Assembly (NCBI GenBank): GCA_905339165.1
Contig: CAJPFH010000007.1
Location: 1 to 61,781 of the forward strand
Length of the DNA: 61,781 nt
Source: Flavobacteriales bacterium
Lineage (GTDB): Bacteria; Bacteroidota; Bacteroidia; Flavobacteriales_E; Vicingaceae
Reading direction: 5' to 3'
Of the stretch, positions 36,270-44,656 are shown in pieces. The number at the start of each line of letters is the position of its first letter. Within the stretch, counting starts at the first letter, position 1. The notes under the pieces were generated by a model. The model was given only the letters and a program-made list of their open reading frames with translations, was not told the DNA's origin and searched no databases. A program made the position numbers and the translations under genes.

Positions 36270-37826
36270 ATGAAAAAACCAGAATTATTAGATTTTAGTC
36301 AAGAAAGAATACGTGTACTACACTACACGTGGATTGCATTTTTCGTAACATTTTATGTTTGGTTTAATATGGCTCCGTTAGCTACAACAATGCTAGAAGC
36401 GTTAGATTGGCTTAAACCGGAACATATAAAGGTGCTTGCTATTTGTAACGTAGCACTAACTATACCCGCCCGTATCATTGTGGGAGCGTTGATTGATAAA
36501 TATGGTCCGCGTGTTGTATTTTCGGGCTTAATGGTAGTAATGGCCATACCCGCCATTTTCTTTGCTTTCGGAGATTCCTTTATTCAATTAACAATTGCCC
36601 GTTTATTCTTAGGCTCCATCGGTGCCGGTTTTGTAATTGGAATCAAAATGGTGGCTAATTGGTTTCCCCCAAAAATAATAGGACGAGCAGAAGGTTTTTA
36701 TGCAGGATGGGGAAATTTTGGTTCTGCATGGGCCGCCATGACATTGCCTTGGTTTGCCATAACCGTATGTAAAGATTGGTTTGGCTTGGGCGAAGATGCT
36801 TGGCGATACGCTTTAGCTTTTAACGGATTGGTTTCTTTCGTGTATGGTATTATGTATTACTTTTTAGTAAAAGATATGCCAGACCATGCTCGTGCTAAAT
36901 CTGTAAAAGGTAAAGCAGAACCCATGACAGTAACCTCTTACGGAGATTTGATTCAATATTTATTATGGTCTTTCCCATTAGTAGGAGCAATGGGAGCTTT
37001 AGCATGGAGAATAGGCAGTATTAAAGTTGATGGGGAAGCATTGATACCACAAAACGGTTTATACACCATATATGCAGTACTTGCATTTATATATGTTGCA
37101 CACGTAGTAAAAACATTGCAAATAAACTTGCCCATCCTTAAAAAAGGAGTACCTGAAAGTGAAAAATACAGTTGGGGTAGCGTGGCTGCACTAAACAGCA
37201 CCTATTTTGCAAATTTTGGTGCAGAACTAGCAGTAGTTTCAATGTTACCCATGTTTTTTGAAATTACATTTTCTTCATTAACCAATGCAGAAAATCAACC
37301 TTTAATGACTGCCACACTTGCCGGATTAATCGCCTCATCATTCGCCTTTGTGAATCTTTTTGCACGACCATTAGGAGGCTACTTATCTGACACAATGAAA
37401 AACCGTAAACGCACCATGCTAATTTACATGATAGGTATTGCACTAGGATTTTTGGCTATGGGTTTTATCGGAAAACAAGGTCCTGTTGATGCAAATGGCT
37501 TAGTATCATTAGTGCCCACATTTAATGGTGTATGGTGGTTGGTGGTTGCGGTTGTAATTACCGTTGCTTGTTCCATGTTTGTACAAGGAGCAGAAGGCGC
37601 CACGTTTGCTATTATACCCATGATAAACAAAAAAATGACCGGGCAAATTGCCGGAATGGCCGGAGCTTATGGCAATGTAGGGGCGGTTGTTTACCTAATT
37701 CTTTATTCACTGGTTGAAACAAACACTTTCTTTTACATCTGCTCTGCTGGTGCTGCTTTTAGTTTTCTTTATTGTTTATTTTTCTTAAAAGAACCTGAAG
37801 GTTCGTTTGCTGAAAGTCATGATTAA
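36270..37826 (+). CDS. narK: NarK-type nitrate/nitrite transporter (second copy)
   Basis: Major facilitator of 518 residues with 12 or more spans, including IPARIIVGALIDKYGPR (about 69-85), ANWFPPKIIGRAEGFYAGWG, WGNFGSAWAAMTLP and VNLFARPLGGYLSD. It differs clearly from the 447-residue copy on the other side of the regulator. In other nitrate respirers two NarK types divide nitrate/proton symport and nitrate/nitrite exchange; a similar division here is inference. Own FNR-like promoter. Confidence 0.9.
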   Translation: MKKPELLDFSQERIRVLHYTWIAFFVTFYVWFNMAPLATTMLEALDWLKPEHIKVLAICNVALTIPARIIVGALIDKYGPRVVFSGLMVVMAIPAIFFAFGDSFIQLTIARLFLGSIGAGFVIGIKMVANWFPPKIIGRAEGFYAGWGNFGSAWAAMTLPWFAITVCKDWFGLGEDAWRYALAFNGLVSFVYGIMYYFLVKDMPDHARAKSVKGKAEPMTVTSYGDLIQYLLWSFPLVGAMGALAWRIGSIKVDGEALIPQNGLYTIYAVLAFIYVAHVVKTLQINLPILKKGVPESEKYSWGSVAALNSTYFANFGAELAVVSMLPMFFEITFSSLTNAENQPLMTATLAGLIASSFAFVNLFARPLGGYLSDTMKNRKRTMLIYMIGIALGFLAMGFIGKQGPVDANGLVSLVPTFNGVWWLVVAVVITVACSMFVQGAEGATFAIIPMINKKMTGQIAGMAGAYGNVGAVVYLILYSLVETNTFFYICSAGAAFSFLYCLFFLKEPEGSFAESHD

Positions 37827-37862
37827 TGTTTGGAAATACATTGAGATTTAATACATAGTTGT

Positions 37863-37906
37863 ATGATTGGTATCATAACACTGAGATAGAATACAAAATA
37901 ACTTTG
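37863..37906 (+). promoter_or_regulatory. FNR-like box plus perfect −7 before the porin gene
   Basis: ATGAT-TGGT-ATCAT (37863-37876), 22 bases, then TAACTTTG (37899-37906), a perfect match to TAnnTTTG. This is the best example of the shared promoter architecture. Confidence 0.75.
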
Positions 37907-37949
37907 AAAGTATTAACAATTAATAGTGATTAAATATAAACCTAAAAAA

Positions 37950-39281
37950 ATGAAAACAAAAAAAGTTCTCTCTATGTGCAGTGTAATAGCAATGGTTTCT
38001 ACCATACAGCTACAAGCACAATCAAATTTTTCGGGTCAAATTATGCAACGAGCCGAGTACATGCACGGATTTGGTTCTTTAGCCGATACCAGCCAAAATG
38101 CAGGAACATACGTTGGCCAAAGAGCTCGGTTAAACTTTAATCATAATGCCGAAAAATTTAAAATCGGAGTATCTGTACAAGATATTCGAATTTGGGGAAA
38201 TACCTCACAAATAAAAATTACCGATGGCTTACTTTCGGTACACGAAGCTTGGGGAGAAATTATTTTTAACAAAAAGATTTCGGCCAAACTCGGAAGGCAG
38301 GAGTTAAATTACGATGATGCCCGTTTTTTAGGAAACTTAGACTGGGCATTGCAAGCAAGAGCACATGATATTGCATTGTTTAAATTTACCGATAGTTCTT
38401 TTGCGTTACATGTTGGTGCCGCATACAACCAAAATGAAATTAAGTCAATAGGTAATTTTTACACTGTTCCTAATCAGTACAAGGCGGCACAAATGCTGTG
38501 GATGGAGAAACAACTAAAACCTCTAACTATTAGTTTTTTAGCATGGAACAATGGGTTACAATTCAGTAAAGTTAATGCTGACGGAAAAATAGAAGAAAGT
38601 ATAAAGTATTCTCAAACCATTGGTTTGCCAAAAATAGAATATAGCAAATCGGGTTTAACAGCCACAGGTTTTTATTACCATCAAATAGGTAAAACGGTAA
38701 AAGACCAAAATATAAATGCTTTCGATGCAGGTGTGGATATCTCATACGTTAAAACATTAAATGATTCGATAAAAAATAAAATCAGATTTACCATAGGGTA
38801 CGAAATTCTTTCCGGCACAAGCCAAACCGACACAGCTAATAAGGATAATAATTCGTACAACCCAATGTACGGAACCAATCACCGTTTTAACGGATATATG
38901 GATTATTTTTACGTAGGTGGCCGCCATGCCAATTCTGTTGGTTTACAAGATGCTTATATCAGAATACGATACGATTTTAATCCGAAGTTATTTGCTTCTG
39001 TAAATGCCCACTATTTTATGGCTGCAGCCGATGTAAGAGACAAAACAGTGGTAACCGAAATTTACCGTATGGACGATGCTCTAGGCTCTGAAATTGATTT
39101 TACCCTAGGTTATTTAATTAACGATGCGGTTTCACTTCAGGCAGGGTATTCCCAAATGTTTGCAACAGAAACAATGAAAGCATTGAGAGGCGGAAGTCTT
39201 GATGAAATGCAAAATTGGGCATACATTAGCATTCTTTTCAGACCTAATATGAAAGTAAGATTTTCCGGACTTAAATTTTAA
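37950..39281 (+). CDS. Alginate-export-family outer membrane porin
   Basis: The 443-residue protein has a signal peptide ending in QLQAQS and a barrel rich in amphipathic strands, with the family's early blocks QNAGTYVGQRARLNFNH, VSVQDIRIWGN and KLGRQELNYDDARFLGNLDW. It ends in a barrel-type C-terminus (ISILFRPNMKVRFSGLKF). Relatives (AlgE-like) are passive porins; near narK and under the same type of promoter it may let nitrate or another anion cross the outer membrane. I used ATG 37950 since the −7 box at 37899 makes GTG 37926 a less natural start. Confidence 0.85.
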   Translation: MKTKKVLSMCSVIAMVSTIQLQAQSNFSGQIMQRAEYMHGFGSLADTSQNAGTYVGQRARLNFNHNAEKFKIGVSVQDIRIWGNTSQIKITDGLLSVHEAWGEIIFNKKISAKLGRQELNYDDARFLGNLDWALQARAHDIALFKFTDSSFALHVGAAYNQNEIKSIGNFYTVPNQYKAAQMLWMEKQLKPLTISFLAWNNGLQFSKVNADGKIEESIKYSQTIGLPKIEYSKSGLTATGFYYHQIGKTVKDQNINAFDAGVDISYVKTLNDSIKNKIRFTIGYEILSGTSQTDTANKDNNSYNPMYGTNHRFNGYMDYFYVGGRHANSVGLQDAYIRIRYDFNPKLFASVNAHYFMAAADVRDKTVVTEIYRMDDALGSEIDFTLGYLINDAVSLQAGYSQMFATETMKALRGGSLDEMQNWAYISILFRPNMKVRFSGLKF

Positions 39282-39299
39282 TTTATAAAAAAAGTAGCC

Positions 39300-40034
39300 A
39301 TGAAAAATAAATTCTCAACCATCGCCATTATAACATTTTCCAGCATTGTTACTATTTGGTCTTGCAGCAAACACCCAGTAATGCCCTCTCATTCATCACT
39401 TTATTTAAACATAAAGTACTTAATCGATGATGCCTTATTGGAATTAGATACCATTAAGTACACCAACGAAGCAGGCAATACGTATAGTGTAAGTAAATTA
39501 GAATATTTTATTTCTAACATTTCGCTTAAAAAATCTGATGGAACAGTTTACAAAAGCAAAAAAATACAATATGTGAATGCTGCCAAAGAAAAATCAAATC
39601 AGATATTCTTAGATTCTATTAGCCCAGGCACCTACACAGAACTTTCCTTTATAATTGGCCTAAGTGCCGAGCAGAATGTTTCGAACAGTTTACCAAGCAT
39701 ACCCGAAAACAATAATATGTACTGGCCCGACCACATGGGTGGAGGGTACCATTTTATGAAGTTTGAAGGACACTTCAATGATACAACTGCCACCCCGGGA
39801 TACGCCATTCACTTAGGAAAAACTGCCTATGCCGTAAAAATTAAAATTGCAAAACAAATTAAACTTACCCTTAGAAACCAAAAACAAACGCTGAGTATGA
39901 ATTTAAACGAATGGTTTAAAAATCCTAATGTTTTTGACCTAACAGGAGGCAATAATTACACCATGAGCAATGATTCGTTAATGAACGTAATAAGCAAAAA
40001 CGGAGTAGATGTTTTTACCTTGCCCGATAAATAA
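39300..40034 (+). CDS. MbnP-like copper-associated lipoprotein
   Basis: The 244-residue protein has a signal sequence ending at Cys22 (lipoprotein-like) and an MbnP-type beta domain: LNIKYLIDDALLELD, SVSKLEYFISNISLKKSDG, FLDSISPGTYTELSFIIGLS, and YWPDHMGGGYHFMKFEG (Trp142). MbnP proteins are encoded next to a diheme MauG-like enzyme, MbnH, which converts a Trp of MbnP to kynurenine to build a copper site; exactly such a gene follows 55 bases downstream. It follows the porin gene after 18 bases and is probably co-transcribed with it. Confidence 0.82.
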   Translation: MKNKFSTIAIITFSSIVTIWSCSKHPVMPSHSSLYLNIKYLIDDALLELDTIKYTNEAGNTYSVSKLEYFISNISLKKSDGTVYKSKKIQYVNAAKEKSNQIFLDSISPGTYTELSFIIGLSAEQNVSNSLPSIPENNNMYWPDHMGGGYHFMKFEGHFNDTTATPGYAIHLGKTAYAVKIKIAKQIKLTLRNQKQTLSMNLNEWFKNPNVFDLTGGNNYTMSNDSLMNVISKNGVDVFTLPDK

Positions 40035-40058
40035 AATCAAAGAACTCCTTAAAAAAAT

Positions 40059-40102
40059 ATAATATAAATCATATTTTAGAGAGGGTTTCTTGCGTAACTT
40101 TA
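40059..40102 (+). promoter_or_regulatory. FNR-like box plus −7 before the MbnH-like gene
   Basis: ATAAT-ATAA-ATCAT (40059-40072; one mismatch in the left half) is followed after exactly 22 bases by TAACTTTA (40095-40102). The weak left half is rescued mainly by the matching spacing. Confidence 0.6.
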
Positions 40103-40116
40103 TAGAAAATAAAGAT

Positions 40117-41148
40117 ATGCAAATTTTAAAGAATACTCTATACATGGCAACCGCAGTAGCGGTTGCCTTTTTATTTTTTTCATGCAGAAAAAAGAAAGCC
40201 GACAAAGCACCCGATGACGCCTACGTGCCAACCCCCTATAACATTCAATATCCATCTTACTTTCCGGCTATGCACATTGCCGAAGACAATCCTCTTACCG
40301 TTGAAGGAGTAGAATTAGGAAGAAAACTATATTATGATCCTCTTCTCTCTAAAGGAGGCCCCAACGATGGAAAATCTTGTTCCAGTTGCCACATACAACA
40401 ATATGGATTTACCCTGCCAAATTCCATTGTGCTCCCACACATCAATTTAGGCTTCAACTCTAATTTTTCATGGAAAGGAGCCGTAAGCGGAACCATGGAA
40501 GATATGATGAAATTTGAAGTTGAAGAATTTTTTGCTGCTACTCCGGCCAATTTTCAACAACATGCAGAATACCCCACACTTTTTAAACGCGTTTTTGGCT
40601 CAGAAACCATTACACACAAAGAACTTGCCTACGCACTGGCACAATTCTTCAGAACCATGATTTCGAGTAATTCCCGTTTTGATAAATACCTTCGAAAGGA
40701 ATTACAACTAACCCCATCGGAACTCAACGGTTTTATGATTTTTAACACCGAAAAAGGCGATTGTTTCCACTGCCACACCGTTGGGCTTTTTACCGATAAT
40801 CAATTCCATAATATTGGATTAGACTCGGTTTTTACGGGAGGGAATCAGGGTCGCACCGAAATTACAGGTATGCCCACCGATTTAGGAAAATTTAAAACCT
40901 CAACCCTACGAAATGTTGCCCTGCGAAATAGCTTTATGCATGATGGCCGCTTTACCACATTAGCACAGGTAATAGATCATTACAATACCGGAGTAAAAAA
41001 ATCAAATACCCTAGACCCTATAATGACCAAACCGGGTAAAGAATTCGGACTGCAATTAAACGCGTTGGAAAAAGCCGATTTAATAGCATTCCTGAACGCA
41101 TTAACAGACGAATCGTTTATTACAAATCCCTCACTATCTAAGCCTTAA
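40117..41148 (+). CDS. Diheme cytochrome c peroxidase/MauG family, MbnH-like lipoprotein
   Basis: The 343-residue protein has a lipobox-like start (FLFFSC, Cys23) and two c-type heme motifs, CSSCH (88-92) and CFHCH (216-220), with the family's ELGRKLYYDPLLS and TLRNVALRNSFMHDGRF blocks. In the MbnH subfamily the enzyme oxidises Trp to kynurenine in its partner MbnP, encoded just upstream; a plain cytochrome c peroxidase (H2O2 removal) is the alternative. ATG 40117 is used because the −7 box at 40095 excludes TTG 40090. Confidence 0.9.
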   Translation: MQILKNTLYMATAVAVAFLFFSCRKKKADKAPDDAYVPTPYNIQYPSYFPAMHIAEDNPLTVEGVELGRKLYYDPLLSKGGPNDGKSCSSCHIQQYGFTLPNSIVLPHINLGFNSNFSWKGAVSGTMEDMMKFEVEEFFAATPANFQQHAEYPTLFKRVFGSETITHKELAYALAQFFRTMISSNSRFDKYLRKELQLTPSELNGFMIFNTEKGDCFHCHTVGLFTDNQFHNIGLDSVFTGGNQGRTEITGMPTDLGKFKTSTLRNVALRNSFMHDGRFTTLAQVIDHYNTGVKKSNTLDPIMTKPGKEFGLQLNALEKADLIAFLNALTDESFITNPSLSKP

Positions 41149-41156
41149 TAAAGCAA

Positions 41157-41200
41157 CTGATAAAAATCATGACACCCTATTTCTAAAAAGCGTAATTTTA
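41157..41200 (+). promoter_or_regulatory. FNR-like box plus −7 of the hemerythrin-moaA-nad operon
   Basis: CTGAT-AAAA-ATCAT (41157-41170) is followed after exactly 22 bases by TAATTTTA (41193-41200). Confidence 0.7.
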
Positions 41201-41217
41201 TCAAAAATATAACGCTT

Positions 41218-41943
41218 ATGAAAATTATTGATAGGGAAACCGGCAAACGACTAGACAAAGACCTAAAACAAAATGACCCCCTGATAAGAAATGTTGAAAA
41301 GGATGTTACTCCCGATGAGGAAAACTCTCCCATGGACCCTCCCGGAGCGTACGAGGGCACCCCTGTTTTAGATGTTGATGCCAGCAAAATGCACTCTCTC
41401 TTACAACGATTTGTTAACGAACACATTGTTGCCTCCGAAAAAATAAAAATGTTCGAGAATGCTTTGGTAGAATTGAAAAACAATGGGTACCATTTTACCG
41501 ATGACATTAACAGTACGTTTACCGAGTTTTTTAAATTTTTCGATACAAATATTTTAGAACACAACCGAAACGAGGAAAAAGCCCTATTTCCTCTTTTACA
41601 CCAAAAACTAATTGAATCAGGCGAGCACGGAAAAGGCGATACGCCCCAAACAGCCGTAGATATTATGGAAGACGACCATGTAAAATTTATTCAATTGGGT
41701 GCTCTTACTTTTAACTTTTTTGGATTAGCCGCACGCCTTACCGATGAGCGGTCTAAATTTTTTGTATTTGATGTAGCTTACCAAAATGCTCGAGAACTCA
41801 CTGAAATGCTCCGGCTGCACATTTACAGAGAAGATAACACCTTATTTCCTTTAGCTCAAAAACTCATTAACACCACCGAAATGAATGCACTGGAAAAAAC
41901 CATCGAAAAGAAAGTGGTTTCCGGTCAACATCATGCTCATTAA
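41218..41943 (+). CDS. Hemerythrin-domain protein
   Basis: The 241-residue protein has an acidic, Pro-rich N-terminal region (1-50) followed by a hemerythrin-like four-helix bundle with ligands in FVNEHIVAS, ILEHNRNEEKALFPLLH, MEDDHVKF and LHIYREDNTLFPLAQ. It probably binds O2 or NO, or helps Fe-S repair as related RIC/YtfE proteins do, though it lacks the ScdA-like N-domain. First gene of a six-gene operon (gaps of 3-14 bases) reaching 46659. Confidence 0.87.
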   Translation: MKIIDRETGKRLDKDLKQNDPLIRNVEKDVTPDEENSPMDPPGAYEGTPVLDVDASKMHSLLQRFVNEHIVASEKIKMFENALVELKNNGYHFTDDINSTFTEFFKFFDTNILEHNRNEEKALFPLLHQKLIESGEHGKGDTPQTAVDIMEDDHVKFIQLGALTFNFFGLAARLTDERSKFFVFDVAYQNARELTEMLRLHIYREDNTLFPLAQKLINTTEMNALEKTIEKKVVSGQHHAH

Positions 41944-41957
41944 GTAAAGAAAAAGCC

Positions 41958-42953
41958 ATGCAAATGATTACCGATCATTTTGGAAGAATACACGACTATT
42001 TACGAATCTCCTTAACCGAGTTATGCAACTTGCGGTGTTTCTATTGTATGCCCGAAGAAGGTGTTCCGTTACGAGATAAAGCCGAATTTATGAGGCATGA
42101 AGAAATACTCGATATTGCTTCTGTTTTTGTAAAACTAGGGGTAAAAAAAATACGGCTTACCGGTGGAGAACCCCTTGTAAAAGGAAATATCGAAAACATT
42201 CTATCCGGCTTATCGAAACTACCTGTAGAATTAGCCATTACTACCAATGGAATAGTAGCAGATAAATACATAAACGCACTTAAAGATAACAGAATAAAAA
42301 ATATAAATGTTAGTTTAGATACACTGAATAAAGAAAAATTTTTAAAGATTTCCAGAAGAGATTACTTCGATAAAGTATTAAATAACATCAGGCTATTGAT
42401 AGACGAAGGATTTAATGTAAAACTAAATACGGTACTGATGCGGAATGTAAATGATGACGAAATCATTGATTTTATTACATTCTCCAAGCAGCACAAAGTA
42501 CATGTTCGATTTATAGAGTTTATGCCCTTTGACGGAAATAAATGGAGTTGGGACAAAGGTGTATCTCAAAAAGAAGTAATAGAAAAAGCCGAACATTTTT
42601 TTGGGAAACATCGGGTATTAAAAATAAACGATGCTCCTAACGATACGGCTCGCAATTACCAAATAGAAGGTTTTAAAGGCTCATTTGCTATTATTAGTTC
42701 GGTTACCAACCCTTTCTGCGATACGTGCAACCGCATACGCTTAACTGCCGATGGAAAAATAAAAAATTGTCTCTTTTCAAATTCTGAAACCGACTTGCTT
42801 ACACCCTACCGAAATGGAGAAAATATAGAAAAATATATTTTATCGTCTATAAAAAACAAAAAGCAAAGCAGAGGAGGAATGAATTCCTTTGAGGAATTTA
42901 TAAGCTCTTCAACCGAACATAAAAACAGAAGTATGATTACTATTGGCGGATAA
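41958..42953 (+). CDS. moaA: GTP 3',8-cyclase (molybdopterin biosynthesis)
   Basis: Radical-SAM enzyme for the first step of molybdenum cofactor synthesis. The 331-residue protein has the SAM cluster CNLRCFYC (CxxxCxxC), the C-terminal second cluster (NPFCDTCNRIRLT...KNC) and the essential C-terminal Gly-Gly (MITIGG). It supplies cofactor needed by the molybdenum hydroxylase encoded at 29.5 kb and by nitrate reductases, which fits shared FNR-like control. No moaC, moaD or moaE is adjacent. Confidence 0.96.
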   Translation: MQMITDHFGRIHDYLRISLTELCNLRCFYCMPEEGVPLRDKAEFMRHEEILDIASVFVKLGVKKIRLTGGEPLVKGNIENILSGLSKLPVELAITTNGIVADKYINALKDNRIKNINVSLDTLNKEKFLKISRRDYFDKVLNNIRLLIDEGFNVKLNTVLMRNVNDDEIIDFITFSKQHKVHVRFIEFMPFDGNKWSWDKGVSQKEVIEKAEHFFGKHRVLKINDAPNDTARNYQIEGFKGSFAIISSVTNPFCDTCNRIRLTADGKIKNCLFSNSETDLLTPYRNGENIEKYILSSIKNKKQSRGGMNSFEEFISSSTEHKNRSMITIGG

Positions 42954-42964
42954 ATCTCTTCAGT

Positions 42965-43675
42965 ATGTCATCTTCCAGACTGAATAATATTCAAAAACTT
43001 TTACACGAACATTGTACCCCGGAATGGCTCGATTTACTTGCTTTCAAAAGCGAAGAAAAAATCTATCCTTCAGAAAGTTTTCTTTTGAAAGAAGGGGAAG
43101 AGGTGAAACATATTTACATTATTCTTTCGGGCAAAGTAAAAGTTTTTACCACAGAACAACCTAACGAAGAAAGAATCATCAGATTAGCAGGAGATGGTTA
43201 TATTGTGGGACACCGTTCGTTCGGAAAAAATTTTAATTTCCCTGTAAGTGCAAAAACCCTCACTACTTCCACCGTTTTACAAATTCCCATACAGGTTTTT
43301 CAAAATATACTGAAAGCAAACAACCTATTCTGTTATCACTTTTTAATGTTTATGGCCGAAGAATTAAAAGATTCTGAGATTCATATAAAAGAACTTACCA
43401 ACAACACCGTATTGCAACGTGTGGCGAAGGTAATTAAAATTAATGCCGAAGTATTTGGGTACAGTATCGTTGAAAAAAATATGCTTTCATTTACCCTATC
43501 ACGTAAAGATATTGCGAACTTCGCAGGCACTACATACGAAACCGTTATCAGAACATTAAATACCCTCGAAAAAATGGAGGTAATAAAAACCAATAAAAAG
43601 AACCTTTACATTCTTAACAGTAAAAAACTTCATAAAATGATTGAACATAAAAATGTAAAACAATCTGCCGATTAA
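42965..43675 (+). CDS. Crp/Fnr-family regulator without N-terminal cysteines
   Basis: The 236-residue protein has the cNMP-like beta roll (about 30-150) and a winged helix (about 165-225; LSRKDIANFAGTTYETVIRTL). The recognition helix has E-T-V-I-R aligned with FNR's E-T-I-S-R, so it keeps the Glu and Arg that read the GA/TC core of TTGAT. It has no N-terminal Cys cluster, so it may sense NO through heme (Dnr-like) or another signal. It is embedded in the operon driven by the box at 41157, implying auto-regulation. Confidence 0.87.
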   Translation: MSSSRLNNIQKLLHEHCTPEWLDLLAFKSEEKIYPSESFLLKEGEEVKHIYIILSGKVKVFTTEQPNEERIIRLAGDGYIVGHRSFGKNFNFPVSAKTLTTSTVLQIPIQVFQNILKANNLFCYHFLMFMAEELKDSEIHIKELTNNTVLQRVAKVIKINAEVFGYSIVEKNMLSFTLSRKDIANFAGTTYETVIRTLNTLEKMEVIKTNKKNLYILNSKKLHKMIEHKNVKQSAD

Positions 43676-43687
43676 CCGTACAAAAAT

Positions 43688-44653
43688 TTGATTACAAAAA
43701 ACATTATCCCCGCCACCACCAATCAAGAATTATCCGAAGCTATCTTTAAACTAAAAAAAGAAAAAAATGCGGTAATTCTTGCTCATTACTATCAGGAAAC
43801 AGCCATACAAGATATGGCCGACTACATTGGAGATAGCCTAGGTCTTTCTCAACAGGCGGCCACTACAGGTGCCGATATTATTGTTTTTGCAGGAGTACAC
43901 TTTATGGCTGAAACCGCAAAAATTTTAAACCCTACCAAAAAAGTATTGCTGCCCGATTTGAACGCAGGATGTTCACTGGCAGAATCATGCCCTCCCGATG
44001 CATTCAAAAAATTTATAGAACAACATCCACAACATATTGTGGTAACCTACATTAATTGTTCGGCCGAAATAAAAACCCTGAGCGATATCGTTTGCACATC
44101 GGCTAATGCAGAAAAAATAATCAACTCGGTACCCAAAAACAAACCCATTATTTTTGCACCCGATAAAAACTTAGGTAAATACCTAATGCACAAAACCGGC
44201 AGAGAAATGCTTCTCTGGAACGGAGCCTGCGTAGTTCATGAAGCATTTGCCATTGAAAAAATTTTAGCCTTGCATCAGAAATACCCCAAAGCCCATATTG
44301 TAGCACACCCCGAATCGGAAGAACATATTTTAAAAATTGCACATTATGTGGGCTCTACCACAGGTATGATTAACTACGTTAAAAATACCGATGCTCCCGA
44401 ATTTATTATTGCCACCGAAGCCGGTATATTAAATCAAATGGCTAAAGAGGTAACGAACAAATCGCTCATACCTGCTCCAGCCCAAGAAGACAACCATTGT
44501 GCCTGCAGCGAATGTGCCTACATGAAAGTAAATACGTTAAAAAAATTATATCTTTGCTTGAAAGACGAAAGCCCCGAAATTGATATTGAAGAAAACATCA
44601 GAAAAAAGGCACTCGCTCCTATTCTTAAAATGCTCGAAATTTCATCATTGTAA
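43688..44653 (+). CDS. nadA: Quinolinate synthase
   Basis: NadA condenses iminoaspartate with dihydroxyacetone phosphate for NAD synthesis using an oxygen-labile [4Fe-4S] cluster. The 321-residue protein has [22 protein letters not shown], the Cys ligands in [28 protein letters not shown] and [14 protein letters not shown]. The start is TTG at 43688, 12 bases after the regulator gene; no in-frame ATG precedes the conserved N-terminal block. Presence under an FNR-like promoter fits its oxygen sensitivity. Confidence 0.95.
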   Translation: MITKNIIPATTNQELSEAIFKLKKEKNAVILAHYYQETAIQDMADYIGDSLGLSQQAATTGADIIVFAGVHFMAETAKILNPTKKVLLPDLNAGCSLAESCPPDAFKKFIEQHPQHIVVTYINCSAEIKTLSDIVCTSANAEKIINSVPKNKPIIFAPDKNLGKYLMHKTGREMLLWNGACVVHEAFAIEKILALHQKYPKAHIVAHPESEEHILKIAHYVGSTTGMINYVKNTDAPEFIIATEAGILNQMAKEVTNKSLIPAPAQEDNHCACSECAYMKVNTLKKLYLCLKDESPEIDIEENIRKKALAPILKMLEISSL

Positions 44654-44656
44654 TTC

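Noticed and set aside
41967-41981. ATGAT-N5-ATCAT palindrome at the start of moaA
   Set aside because: It lies inside the coding sequence, has a 5-base rather than 4-base centre, and no −7 box follows; the residues are the conserved MoaA N-terminal region, so I treat it as coincidence.
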